From positions 221,040 through 285,039 of the forward strand of contig NZ_JAGGKT010000003.1 of the NCBI RefSeq assembly GCF_017873965.1: a DNA stretch of 64,000 nt. Reading direction: 5' to 3'. The translations under genes and the position numbers were made by a program. Shown piece by piece: positions 23,173 to 30,796 of this stretch. This stretch comes from Ammoniphilus resinae. Its GTDB lineage: Bacteria > Bacillota > Bacilli > Aneurinibacillales > RAOX-1. Numbering within the stretch: position 1 is the stretch's first letter; each line of letters begins with the position of its first letter. Under the pieces are notes generated by a model that did no database searches, was not told the origin of the DNA, and saw nothing but the letters and a program-made list of their open reading frames with translations.

Positions 23173-24624
23173 TTAGTGGCTATACCCACCTTCACGAGCA
23201 ATATCCTGACGAACCTGCTGTGCGTTGGTTCCTGCGAAACCAGGGCTCATCATGGAGCCGGAACCGCCCATCATGCCAGCATTCATACCCATTCCTTGAG
23301 CAAGATATCCGGCTTCACGAGCTATATCCTGACGAACTTGCTGTGGATTAGTTCCAGCGAAACCAGGACTCATCATGGAGCCGGAACCGCCCATCGTGCC
23401 AGCATTCATACCCATTCCCTGAGCAAGATATCCACTTTCGCGGGCGATGTCTTGTTGAACTTGCTGTGGATTAGTTCCAGCGAAACCGGGGCCCATCATA
23501 GAACCGGAACCGCCCATCATGCCAGATTGCATGCCTAAACCTTGTCCGATGTATCCACCTTCACGAGCAATGTCTTGGCGAACTTGCTGTGCATTAGTCC
23601 CAGCGAAACCGGGGCCCATCATAGAACCGAAACCGCCCATCATGCCAGGATTCATACCCATTCCCTGAGCAAGATACCCACCTTCACGAGCAATGTCTTG
23701 GCGAACTTGCTGTGCATTGGTCCCAGCGAAACCGGGGCTCATCATGGAACCAGAACCGCCCATCATGCCAGGATTCATACCCATTCCTTGAGCAAGATAT
23801 CCACCTTCGCGAGCGATGTCTTGCTGAACTTGCTGTGCATTGGTCCCAGCGAAACCGGGTCCCATCATAGAACCAGAACCGCCCATCATGCCAGGATTCA
23901 TACCCATTCCTTGAGCAAGATATCCACTTTCGCGGGCGATGTCTTGTTGAACTTGCTGTGCATTAGTCCCAGCGAAACCGGGGCTCATCATGGAACCAGC
24001 GCCACCCATCATGCCAGATTGCATGCCAAAACCTTGTCCGATATATCCGCCTTCGCGAGCGATGTCTTGCTGAACCTGCTGTGCATTGGTCCCAGCGAAA
24101 CCGGGGCTCATCATGGAACCAGAACCGCCCATCATGCCAGGATTCATACCCATTCCTTGAGCAAGATATCCACTTTCGCGGGCGATGTCTTGTTGAACTT
24201 GCTGTGCATTAGTCCCAGCGAAACCGGGGCTCATCATGGAACCAGCGCCACCCATCATGCCAGATTGCATGCCAAAACCTTGTCCGATATATCCACTTTC
24301 GCGGGCTATGTCTTGTTGAACTTGCTGTGCATTAGTCCGAGCGAAACCGGGGCTCATCATGGAACCAGCGCCACCCATCATGTCAGATTGCATGCCAAAA
24401 CCTTGTCCGACATATCCACCTTCGCGGGCTATGTCTTGGCGAACCTGCTGCGCGTTAGTCCCAGCGAACCCAGGGTTCATCATGGACTGTGGAGAAGCTT
24501 GGTAACCTGAAAAGCTTTGCATGCCAAACCCTGGTGTCCCACCTTGAGCGCGGAATCCGCCATCTTGTGCAATATCTTGCCTTACTTGCTGTGCATTTGT
24601 ACCTGCGAAACCTTGTTGAAACAT
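23173..24624 (-). CDS. Met-rich 12-repeat protein with gamma-SASP-like motif
   Basis: Protein of 483 residues built of 12 copies of GFAGTNAQQVRQDIAREGGY, ten of them in near-exact 41-residue units with a Met/Gly linker (LAQGMGMNPGMMGGSGSMM or IGQGFGMQSGMMGGAGSMM). The core FA-G-TNAQQVRQ resembles the gamma-type small acid-soluble spore protein SspE motif (FASETNAQQVRKQN), but the Glu that the germination protease recognises is replaced by Gly. The protein has no signal peptide, almost no Cys and very little Lys. A spore-core storage role with Met as an oxidant sink or amino-acid reserve is inferred. AAGGAGGGG precedes the ATG. Confidence 0.75.
   Translation of the reverse strand: MFQQGFAGTNAQQVRQDIAQDGGFRAQGGTPGFGMQSFSGYQASPQSMMNPGFAGTNAQQVRQDIAREGGYVGQGFGMQSDMMGGAGSMMSPGFARTNAQQVQQDIARESGYIGQGFGMQSGMMGGAGSMMSPGFAGTNAQQVQQDIARESGYLAQGMGMNPGMMGGSGSMMSPGFAGTNAQQVQQDIAREGGYIGQGFGMQSGMMGGAGSMMSPGFAGTNAQQVQQDIARESGYLAQGMGMNPGMMGGSGSMMGPGFAGTNAQQVQQDIAREGGYLAQGMGMNPGMMGGSGSMMSPGFAGTNAQQVRQDIAREGGYLAQGMGMNPGMMGGFGSMMGPGFAGTNAQQVRQDIAREGGYIGQGLGMQSGMMGGSGSMMGPGFAGTNPQQVQQDIARESGYLAQGMGMNAGTMGGSGSMMSPGFAGTNPQQVRQDIAREAGYLAQGMGMNAGMMGGSGSMMSPGFAGTNAQQVRQDIAREGGYSH
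23185..24615 (-). repeat. Tandem 123-bp coding repeats
   Basis: The DNA units are highly similar, and A-type and B-type linkers alternate in the middle (a 246-bp higher-order unit repeated twice), implying recent unequal crossing-over. Length is likely to vary between strains and short-read assembly may collapse it. Confidence 0.85.
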
Positions 24625-24940
24625 CCTAACCCCTCCTTAGAAAGATAATGATACTAATGGAACCTGTTGGTATTATTTAGCAAAGTTAAAAAAACTATGC
24701 ATAACGCAAAAAAGGTTTTTAAATCTATGGACACTAAAAAAAGCATCTAAAATTCTGAGGTCACATTACTGGGTTTTCCAGTTTGCACGTAAATGTTCCC
24801 CAAGTTTCGATGTGAATTTAAGAATTTCGATCATTAACAACATTTAATTCATCTTTTTGCAATTACATCATATCTTTAACATACAGAGTTAAAGAAATGA
24901 AAAAGGTTCACTGTCAAGGGACTTCAGGAAGGAGATCGGC
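24625..24940. other. Divergent intergenic region, no gene seen
   Basis: The 316-nt AT-rich spacer between two divergent genes must hold both promoters, but no convincing sigma-A or sporulation-sigma pair could be identified. No small frame with a ribosome site was found. Confidence 0.5.
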
Positions 24941-25519
24941 ATGACCAGTTTTCAATCAAAAAAGGTATTATTATTGGATATGGATGATGTCATTGTGGAC
25001 CAAACATTTACGTGGATTAAACGTTTATATGAAAAGACGGGTGTTCTTTATCATCGGGAAAGTTTAACGAAATGGGACCTTACCACTGTATTGCCAAGGG
25101 AAGTAGCACAAATGATCTTTGAAGAAATCAATCGGGAACCAGGCTTTTTTCGACAGCTTCCGGCAAAAGATGGAGCTATTGAAGGTATTCAGCAATTATC
25201 GCTTTATTATGATATCGTCTTTGTCAGTGCTGGTGAGCATTACGCTTATCGTGATAAATATTTATGGCTAGAGGAAAACCTCCCTTCTTTAGGAAAACCT
25301 AATCTAGTGTTGACACACCGAAAGGACCTTGTCCTGGGGGATGTCTTGGTGGATGATGGACCACATAATATTATAAAATCCCCGGCAAAACTTAAGATCA
25401 TCTTTGACCATCCTTGGAATCGGCATTTGCAGGATTTTATTCGTGTTTTAGACTGGAAAGAGTTGACAAAGATTCTTTTGGCGAAGGATAATAAGATCTT
25501 AAGGAGATCCACAGGATAA
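24941..25519 (+). CDS. 5'(3')-deoxyribonucleotidase (NT5C type, HAD superfamily)
   Basis: HAD-fold phosphatase of 192 residues. The nucleophile motif is LLLDMDDVIVDQT (Asp at about 14 and 16), followed by FFRQLPAKDGAIEGIQQL, the motif-II-like VFVSAG and the acid pair DVLVDDGPHNI. The arrangement fits the NT5C family that dephosphorylates deoxyribonucleotides and removes excess dNMP. The purine salvage gene deoD lies nearby but is not co-operonic. AGGAAGGAGATC precedes the ATG. Narrow substrate is uncertain. Confidence 0.75.
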   Translation: MTSFQSKKVLLLDMDDVIVDQTFTWIKRLYEKTGVLYHRESLTKWDLTTVLPREVAQMIFEEINREPGFFRQLPAKDGAIEGIQQLSLYYDIVFVSAGEHYAYRDKYLWLEENLPSLGKPNLVLTHRKDLVLGDVLVDDGPHNIIKSPAKLKIIFDHPWNRHLQDFIRVLDWKELTKILLAKDNKILRRSTG

Positions 25520-25573
25520 AAAAATAATTTCAATAATTAAATGACCCAAACCATGTGAAAGATGGAGGATCTT

Positions 25574-25894
25574 ATGATAACGGTAACAACTGAAAAAATT
25601 CCAGGATACAAAGTAACGGAAGTAAAAGGACCGGTTTTTGGATTAATAGTACGCAGCAGGGGAATCGGCGGAGATATTAAAGCTGCTTTACGCGGCTTGG
25701 TTGGCGGGGAAATTCATGAATATACAGCAATGTTGGAGGATTCTCGTAAACAGGCTATTGATCGAATGGTAAAGAATGCTCAAGCCATGGGAGCAAATGC
25801 GATCATTATGATGAGATTTGATTCCGGTGAAATTGGTCAAAACATGAGTGAAATACTTGCCTACGGCACAGCCGTTATCGTAGAAAAGGAATAG
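25574..25894 (+). CDS. YbjQ-family heavy-metal-binding-domain protein
   Basis: YbjQ/UPF0145 protein of 106 residues: EKIPGYKVTEVKGPVFGLIV at the start, then GGDIKAALRGLVGGEIHEYT and ANAIIMMRFDSGEIG. The family folds as a pentameric beta barrel of unknown function. GGAGGA six nt before ATG 25574 favours this start over an upstream ATG at 25562. Three nt separate it from the next small membrane gene, so the two form an operon. Confidence 0.87.
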   Translation: MITVTTEKIPGYKVTEVKGPVFGLIVRSRGIGGDIKAALRGLVGGEIHEYTAMLEDSRKQAIDRMVKNAQAMGANAIIMMRFDSGEIGQNMSEILAYGTAVIVEKE

Positions 25895-25897
25895 CGA

Positions 25898-26128
25898 ATG
25901 GGCTGGGTAGTTGGGTACGTTGGTCTGCAAATTCTTTTATTTATCATATTACTATTAGGCTCTTGGCTAATTTGGGATAAACGATTTTCGAAGCGTCATG
26001 GAGAAAGTATTCCCCCAGGTTTCCAAAAAACGGAGGAAGTGAATATTGACCCAGTTACCGGGAAAACTCATAGAGTTTACTATAACCCCAAGACGGGAGA
26101 ACGTTTTTACCGCTTAGAAAAGTTTTAG
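25898..26128 (+). CDS. Small membrane protein in operon with ybjQ
   Basis: Protein of 76 residues with one N-terminal membrane segment (VGYVGLQILLFIILLLGSWLIW) and a basic cytosolic tail containing GFQKTEEVNIDPVTGKTHRV and YYNPKTGERFYRLEKF. The tail repeats the theme D/N-P-x-T-G-(K/E)-(T/R), suggesting a short beta-hairpin. I know no function. It starts 3 nt after ybjQ and is presumably translated by coupling. Confidence 0.7.
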   Translation: MGWVVGYVGLQILLFIILLLGSWLIWDKRFSKRHGESIPPGFQKTEEVNIDPVTGKTHRVYYNPKTGERFYRLEKF

Positions 26129-26245
26129 TTCAATAAATTAAAGTGAACAAACTTTACTATCGGCATGGAAAGCTTCCTCTAAAGAGGGATACCTCTTCTT
26201 CGAATGGGCTTCAATAAAAGCTTTTCTTACAAAGAAGAATAAGCA

Positions 26246-26284
26246 AATAAGCTGCCTGTAAGCAAGATTAGGGCGGCTTATTTT
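26246..26284 (+). terminator. Terminator of the ybjQ operon
   Basis: Stem AATAAGCTGCC / GGCGGCTTATT (one G-T pair), then TTTTG; lies just ahead of deoD. Confidence 0.7.
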
Positions 26285-26319
26285 GAGGTGTAGTTAAAAT
26301 GTGAAGGGAGAAAGATCTA

Positions 26320-27024
26320 GTGAGCGTACATATTGGTGCAAAAGAAACAGAAATTGCTGAAAGCATATTATTGCCTGGTGATCCTCTTCGTGCAAAGTAT
26401 ATTGCAGAAAATTTCTTAGAAGGTGCCATGCTATATAATGAAGTACGTGGTATGTATGGATACACTGGCACATATAAAGGAAAGCGGGTATCGGTGCAAG
26501 GGACAGGGATGGGGATTCCATCGATATCCATCTACACCCATGAATTAATTCACCAATATGGAGTAAAGCAATTGATCCGTGTGGGGTCATGTGGCGGCGT
26601 GCAACAGAATATTAAGATCCGGGATGTGATATTGGCTATGACTGCTTCGACCGATTCTTCAGTTAATCGGCTGGGATTCAAGGGAATGGATTATGCGCCG
26701 GCTGGGAGCTTTGAACTTTTACAAAAAGCCTATAGCGAGGCAGCCAAAAAGGGCATGGATGTACATGTTGGCGGTGTATTTACTAGTGATACATTTTATA
26801 ATGATGACCCTGACCGGATTAAGCTGCTGAATGATTACCGAATTTTAGCAATTGAGATGGAGACCTCTGCTTTATATACCATTGCTGCAAAAGCAAAGGT
26901 TCAGGCCTTGTCTATTCTTACTGTCAGCGATCACATTGTAACTGGAGAAGAAACATCAGCAGCGGAAAGACAAAATACATTTAACGAGATGATAGAAATC
27001 GCCTTAGAAACCGTTGTTCATTAA
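26320..27024 (+). CDS. deoD: Purine-nucleoside phosphorylase, hexameric type
   Basis: DeoD, 234 residues, cleaves purine (deoxy)nucleosides with phosphate to base and (deoxy)ribose-1-phosphate (EC 2.4.2.1). Family motifs are present: [32 protein letters not shown], the phosphate/ribose site VGSCGGVQ, the ribose-binding EMETSALY and SDHIVTGE with the catalytic Asp. Start is GTG 26320 preceded by GAAGGGAGA. It is monocistronic, without the deoB, drm or pdp partners that often accompany it. Confidence 0.95.
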   Translation: MSVHIGAKETEIAESILLPGDPLRAKYIAENFLEGAMLYNEVRGMYGYTGTYKGKRVSVQGTGMGIPSISIYTHELIHQYGVKQLIRVGSCGGVQQNIKIRDVILAMTASTDSSVNRLGFKGMDYAPAGSFELLQKAYSEAAKKGMDVHVGGVFTSDTFYNDDPDRIKLLNDYRILAIEMETSALYTIAAKAKVQALSILTVSDHIVTGEETSAAERQNTFNEMIEIALETVVH

Positions 27025-27125
27025 CTTCCACAGTTTCCCATCTGATATCTTGCTACTCTCTTTGAAACTTTTCGGGGAATATGTTAGTTTAAAAGAGTTA
27101 AGGAAAACCAAAGGGGATAAGAGAG

Positions 27126-27737
27126 ATGGGATCTTGGAAGAAAAAATTCTTATTATCAGTTTTACTTACAAGTTTTTTAAGCACAGGACCGGCATTCGCG
27201 GCTCAAAATTTTAAGGATGTATCTTCGACCTATTGGGCGGCTGACACAATCCAATGGGCAGCAGAGATGAATATGATTAATGGATACCCAGATGGTACCT
27301 TTCAACCAAATAAACAGGTAAGTGAAGCAGAATTCCTAGCTATGCTGATCAAATTTTATGCCAAAGATATTGAACCAACTAAAATAAAGACCCATTGGGC
27401 TGATGATTATTATTTTTTTGCTGCCGAATATAACTATATTACTAGTCTGAGTAATCGTGACACTCCAATTTTGCGGCAAACGGTAGCTGAAATTCTCTGT
27501 GGTGCAAACGGAAAAAATTATACAGGTGAACAAGCTGTTCAATATTTGCTAGCCAAAGAATGGATCTCAGGAAAGGTTGCGGGCGCTGCAACCGTTCCAT
27601 CATTCGCAGGAGAAGACCCTTTGACAAGAGCAGAGGCTGTTGCTTTTATTAAAAAAGCTTATGACGGGGGGCTTATCGAATTAAAGAAAAGACCAATCGA
27701 AAGTTCGAACCCTAATGAAATTCCGTTTATGGACTAA
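27126..27737 (+). CDS. Secreted S-layer-homology (SLH) domain protein
   Basis: Exported protein of 203 residues: signal peptide to about ANPAFA-type cleavage near residue 25, then an SLH motif FKDVSSTYWAADTIQWAAEM with INGYPDGTFQPNKQVSEAEF, and a degenerate second copy (HWADDYYFFAAEYNYIT; DPLTRAEAVAFIKKAY). SLH domains bind pyruvylated secondary wall polymer and hold proteins on the surface. Only one copy is canonical, so anchoring alone may be weak. AAGGGGATAAG precedes the ATG. Confidence 0.82.
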   Translation: MGSWKKKFLLSVLLTSFLSTGPAFAAQNFKDVSSTYWAADTIQWAAEMNMINGYPDGTFQPNKQVSEAEFLAMLIKFYAKDIEPTKIKTHWADDYYFFAAEYNYITSLSNRDTPILRQTVAEILCGANGKNYTGEQAVQYLLAKEWISGKVAGAATVPSFAGEDPLTRAEAVAFIKKAYDGGLIELKKRPIESSNPNEIPFMD

Positions 27738-27860
27738 GACGCCTAGTTTAATAGACATCAGCCTTTTTTACTAGAAACCGTGATATTCGCACTTCCCCAA
27801 ACCGCATTAGCACATATTGTAAAAGGGAAATGAAAAACCTTTTTAAAGGGGGAGCCGAAT

Positions 27861-28091
27861 ATGGGATGGAAAAAACGTAAGAAGTGCTGTAAAAAACCTC
27901 ATTGTGGATGCAAGAGTTCTCACAAAATGGGATGCTCTACACACACTCACTATAAGCATTACAAACACCACCATTACTACACCCTGCACCATAACCACTG
28001 TAAGCCAAAGTGTAAGGACAGCTGTGATTACGGCCACATGATGAATGCTTATCCTAATGCTAACGCCTGGCATTTTGACTCCCAAAATTAA
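27861..28091 (+). CDS. Cys/His-rich small protein, possible spore coat protein
   Basis: Protein of 76 residues with about 10 Cys and 14 His, and many Lys and Tyr: MGWKKRKKCCKKPHCGC, then HYKHYKHHHYY and HCKPKCKDSCDYGHMM. Low-complexity Cys/His/Tyr-rich basic proteins of this size are typical of spore coat or crust proteins in Bacillales, and the residues could bind Cu or Zn or be cross-linked by Tgl. This is a compositional argument only. AAAGGGGGAG precedes the ATG. A CATATTGTA at 27813-27821 resembles a sigma-K -10 box. Confidence 0.75.
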   Translation: MGWKKRKKCCKKPHCGCKSSHKMGCSTHTHYKHYKHHHYYTLHHNHCKPKCKDSCDYGHMMNAYPNANAWHFDSQN

Positions 28092-28171
28092 AAATTCTTG
28101 CCAAAGTTTTCAGGTAGTAAGAAGAGTTTTGTTCACTTTAACACTTTAGTGAACGTGAACTTTCTTAAGCG

Positions 28172-28194
28172 AAAAACCCCATTTTGGGGTTTTT
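28172..28194 (+). terminator. Terminator of the Cys/His-rich gene
   Basis: Stem AAAAACCCC / GGGGTTTTT, short loop. An inverted repeat GTTCACT-N10-AGTGAAC (28131-28154) lies just upstream. Confidence 0.85.
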
Positions 28195-28246
28195 GCCCAT
28201 CATGGGAAGGAAATCTCTGCAACTGGACTTAAACGGAGGGATGGTC

Positions 28247-28336
28247 GTGGGGTTTAATGGATTTGGTGAACGAAATGAATGGTTATGGTGGATTATTGCT
28301 TTGTTCGTACTATTTGCTTTATTCATTGATGACTAA
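28247..28336 (+). CDS. 29-residue membrane peptide, YjcZ-like
   Basis: GTG 28247 preceded by GGAGGG at 6 nt opens a 29-codon frame: MGFNGFGERNEWLWWIIALF, then VLFALFIDD. A Gly/Phe-rich start, Trp cluster, single hydrophobic segment and acidic end resemble the very small sporulation membrane proteins (YjcZ group) of Bacillales. A terminator follows directly. Function unknown. Confidence 0.55.
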   Translation: MGFNGFGERNEWLWWIIALFVLFALFIDD

Positions 28337-28348
28337 AAAATAGTTTAA

Positions 28349-28376
28349 TCGTCCTTCAAGGGGCGAGTTTTTTTTT
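28349..28376 (+). terminator. Terminator of the small membrane peptide gene
   Basis: Stem TCGTCC / GGGCGA (one G-T pair) and nine T residues. Confidence 0.65.
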
Positions 28377-28398
28377 GAAAATAAAAAGACAGACCGGA

Positions 28399-28470
28399 CT
28401 AATTACCCGCTCTGCCTACAATAACAAGCAAAATATAAAGAACTAGAATGGTAGTGAATTGTCTCCTCAT
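28399..28470 (-). CDS. 23-residue membrane peptide
   Basis: Minus-strand frame MRRQFTTILVLYILLVIVGR plus AGN, preceded by GAGAGGTGAG five nt before the ATG. One hydrophobic helix with LYILLVIVG resembles the C-terminal helix of YjcZ-type sporulation peptides. The strong ribosome site is the main support. Confidence 0.4.
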   Translation of the reverse strand: MRRQFTTILVLYILLVIVGRAGN

Positions 28471-28582
28471 AACTCACCTCTCCCAGCCAACCATCAGAAA
28501 TCGTAGAGGTTTTTTCTTTGTCTTTGTATCTTATTCGGAAAATGGTTGGATTGATCTAGGTGTGTTCCCTTTTTGCTACCAA

Positions 28583-29029
28583 TTAGTGTGTTTCTGCAAA
28601 GATTCTTTTTCCATCTTTCCACTTTTCCTTCAGCATCGTTTGATTACAACCAAAACCCATGATGTCGAATCCGTATTGATGGTCGATATGCCGAAATCCG
28701 CATTTGTTCCAGAAGTTCAAGCTGTCACCGCAGCTATCTAGAAAAACAGTATAACCGTGTTGATCAGCCCAATCCTTAATCTGATCAACAATTTGTGTTC
28801 CTACACTTTGACCGCGGTGTTGTTTAGGTAGGCGAAGCAAACCAATAAACAAAATATGGTGCTCTTCATCCACATAGATGTCCAGAATTTTGTTGTCTGC
28901 ACCGAATCCTGGATCAAACATTACTTCATCAGAATTTATCGTTATATGTTCAACATCCTGCATGCCAATATGAACAATCTGATTTTGTTCCAAAATCTCT
29001 CCGACAATGGGGATAAATGAATACATCAT
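28583..29029 (-). CDS. GNAT-family N-acetyltransferase
   Basis: GNAT protein of 148 residues. The acetyl-CoA motif A reads LLRLPKQHRGQSVGTQIVDQI, with the Q/R-x-x-G-x-G/A variant (QHRGQSVG), and motif B has LNFWNKCGFRHID. The substrate is unknown. A weak GGTGA near the start makes the exact initiation codon uncertain (ATG 29029 or 29026, GTG 29035). Monocistronic. Confidence 0.78.
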   Translation of the reverse strand: MMYSFIPIVGEILEQNQIVHIGMQDVEHITINSDEVMFDPGFGADNKILDIYVDEEHHILFIGLLRLPKQHRGQSVGTQIVDQIKDWADQHGYTVFLDSCGDSLNFWNKCGFRHIDHQYGFDIMGFGCNQTMLKEKWKDGKRIFAETH

Positions 29030-29245
29030 GATCACCAGCTTTTATTATTTAATACACCCCTATTGTGGCTAAATCCATTCAATAAAGCAATGATTGAAAA
29101 CGGTTTAGTTTGTGTCAATTTCCGTACATTTAAAAATAGGCTTGCCTACGTCGGTTGGAATCCCAGGGACTAGTAGATGACCGTCACCCGCAGGGGTGTA
29201 GTGAAATATCCTATGGGTAGAATCCTAAATAAATGAGGTGGAATT

Positions 29246-29677
29246 ATGGCTGTAGTCAAGTCAACAGCAGATGATGTAGCCATGTTGGCAAGGTTGCTTC
29301 GTGCAGAGGCAGAAGGTGAAGGGGAGCAAGGAATGTTAATGGTTGGCAATGTTGGTGTCAACCGAGTACGAGTAGATTGTTCAGATTTCAAAAATGTTCG
29401 AACAATCAGACAGATGATTTTTCAAAGTCCGGGAGGATTTGAGGCCGTTCAAAAACCTTATTTTTATCAGAGGGCGCGTGAGAAGGAAAAACGTTTGGCA
29501 AAACGAGTGATTAATGGAGAAAGAATACACCCTGCAACCTATAGTCTATGGTATTTTAGACCGGAGGGTAACTGTCCTAATGAATGGTGGGGGCAGCCGT
29601 TTGTTGCTCGTTTTAAAGCCCACTGTTTTTATCAGCCGTCAGGAGCTACCTGTAGTGATGTGTATAATACCTATTAG
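29246..29677 (+). CDS. cwlJ: Spore cortex hydrolase CwlJ
   Basis: CwlJ, 143 residues, the same size as the B. subtilis protein. It consists of one Hydrolase_2 domain without signal peptide: MLARLLRAEAEGEGEQGMLM with the catalytic glutamate, NVGVNRV, then TYSLWYFRPEGNCPNEWWGQ and AHCFYQPSG. CwlJ resides in the spore coat and is activated by Ca-dipicolinate during germination. The usual downstream gerQ, needed for CwlJ localisation in Bacillus, is absent; a 67-residue unknown frame follows. GAGGTGG precedes the ATG. Confidence 0.92.
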   Translation: MAVVKSTADDVAMLARLLRAEAEGEGEQGMLMVGNVGVNRVRVDCSDFKNVRTIRQMIFQSPGGFEAVQKPYFYQRAREKEKRLAKRVINGERIHPATYSLWYFRPEGNCPNEWWGQPFVARFKAHCFYQPSGATCSDVYNTY

Positions 29678-29753
29678 AAATTTCCCTTGATTAAAGCAAA
29701 ATCCACCCTTATAGTAGGTCATAGATATGGTTAAGATTAGAGGGGATAGGATA

Positions 29754-29957
29754 ATGAAACTAAAAGATTGGGAAATCTATCAGAAAACAATCCGGCAGGC
29801 TGTGCCAAACGAACAAGGGATAAATCTGCAACAACACACGCCACCAATTTCTTCAAAAAAAATGGATGAACTTCGTAAAACAGTAGATGAATTTGAAAAC
29901 CTGCCGGAGGAGTATGTGGTTTTGGCAACCAACATCCTTAAGCAATTTCTGAAATAA
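29754..29957 (+). CDS. Hypothetical protein, 67 residues, after cwlJ
   Basis: Soluble helical protein: MKLKDWEIYQKTIRQAVPNE, a Gln/Pro linker, then SKKMDELRKTVDEFENLPEE and YVVLATNILKQFLK. GGGGATAGGA precedes ATG 29754 and a strong terminator follows. It sits 76 nt after cwlJ, in the gerQ position, but shows no resemblance to GerQ. I do not recognise it. Confidence 0.65.
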   Translation: MKLKDWEIYQKTIRQAVPNEQGINLQQHTPPISSKKMDELRKTVDEFENLPEEYVVLATNILKQFLK

Positions 29958-29960
29958 GCG

Positions 29961-29997
29961 AAAAGGAATGTCCATGTAATCGGGACATTCCTTTTTT
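29961..29997. terminator. Bidirectional terminator
   Basis: Perfect 13-bp stem AAAAGGAATGTCC / GGACATTCCTTTT with T runs, between convergent genes. Confidence 0.9.
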
Positions 29998-30579
29998 CTA
30001 ATCAGCTAAAATTTCAATATCCTGCAATAGCTTTTGCTCTGTGTCTTGATCTAAGGATCCATAAAGTTTGACAATGGTACCACTTTGATCAACCAGAAAA
30101 AAGGAAGTCCCATGTCCGAATTCACCTGTAGCTGGGTCTTCAGTAACCGCTGATTTAAAAGTATCAACAGAGTATTTTTTAATTTCCTCTGGCGTGTACC
30201 CGGTTAGAAAATTCCATGTGGATAGATCAGCGTCAAACCTTTGCGCAAATTCTTTTAAAACTTCTGGTGTGTCTCGAGTAGGATCCACACTAAAAGATAC
30301 AATCGAAACATCAAAACCTTTTTCTTTTAACATATCCTGAATTGAAGCTAGGCGGGCTGTCATAGGTGTGCATACTGTTGTACAGTTAGTGAAGATGAAA
30401 TCAGCAAGCCAAATTTTCCCCTTCAGGTCTTGGGTGCTAAAAGGCTGTCCATCCTGATTTGTTGCGGTAAAATCCTGAACAGGCCAGTTCACTGGGTTCT
30501 CTATTTGTTTGCTTCCGCAAGCTGTTAGCAGCATAGCAATTAGCACTGCGAGGAGACCCATTTTCTTGCGTATAGACAT
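29998..30579 (-). CDS. SCO1/SenC-family lipoprotein
   Basis: Membrane-anchored thioredoxin-fold protein of 193 residues that helps insert copper into the CuA site of cytochrome c oxidase. It has lipobox LLTAC at about residue 21, the copper-binding pair in TNCTTVCTPM (CxxxC) and the conserved His in GHGTSFFLVD. All three copper ligands of the family are present. Bacillus homologues (YpmQ/BsSco) are separate from the oxidase genes, as here. A terminator is shared with the convergent small gene. Confidence 0.92.
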   Translation of the reverse strand: MSIRKKMGLLAVLIAMLLTACGSKQIENPVNWPVQDFTATNQDGQPFSTQDLKGKIWLADFIFTNCTTVCTPMTARLASIQDMLKEKGFDVSIVSFSVDPTRDTPEVLKEFAQRFDADLSTWNFLTGYTPEEIKKYSVDTFKSAVTEDPATGEFGHGTSFFLVDQSGTIVKLYGSLDQDTEQKLLQDIEILAD

Positions 30580-30770
30580 GATAAGCCCCTTTCTATTAAA
30601 TTTATTTAACTATTACTTTAACGAGCCTTATGTGGAAATGCAATATTTAACAAAGAAATGTCACGGAATAGTTGTATCTTTTGAGTGGGGTATGGGTAAA
30701 CCTTCCCATGGCTATTAAATATAAAGAAAAAATGGGGGGAACGGAATAAAGTTTCTTTATTCTAAAGAAA

Positions 30771-30792
30771 GAACCCGGCAACCACCGGGTTC
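30771..30792 (-). terminator. Terminator of the dehydrogenase/transporter operon
   Basis: Perfect 8-bp stem GAACCCGG / CCGGGTTC with a T-rich stretch downstream on the minus strand. Confidence 0.7.
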
Positions 30793-30796
30793 ACTT

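Noticed and set aside
23542..24510. A 322-codon frame antisense to the repeat protein
   Set aside because: It exists only because the 123-bp repeat keeps a second frame open; no ribosome site and protein composition is implausible.
23173..24624. CRISPR array
   Set aside because: The regular repeats are 123 bp, in frame and coding.
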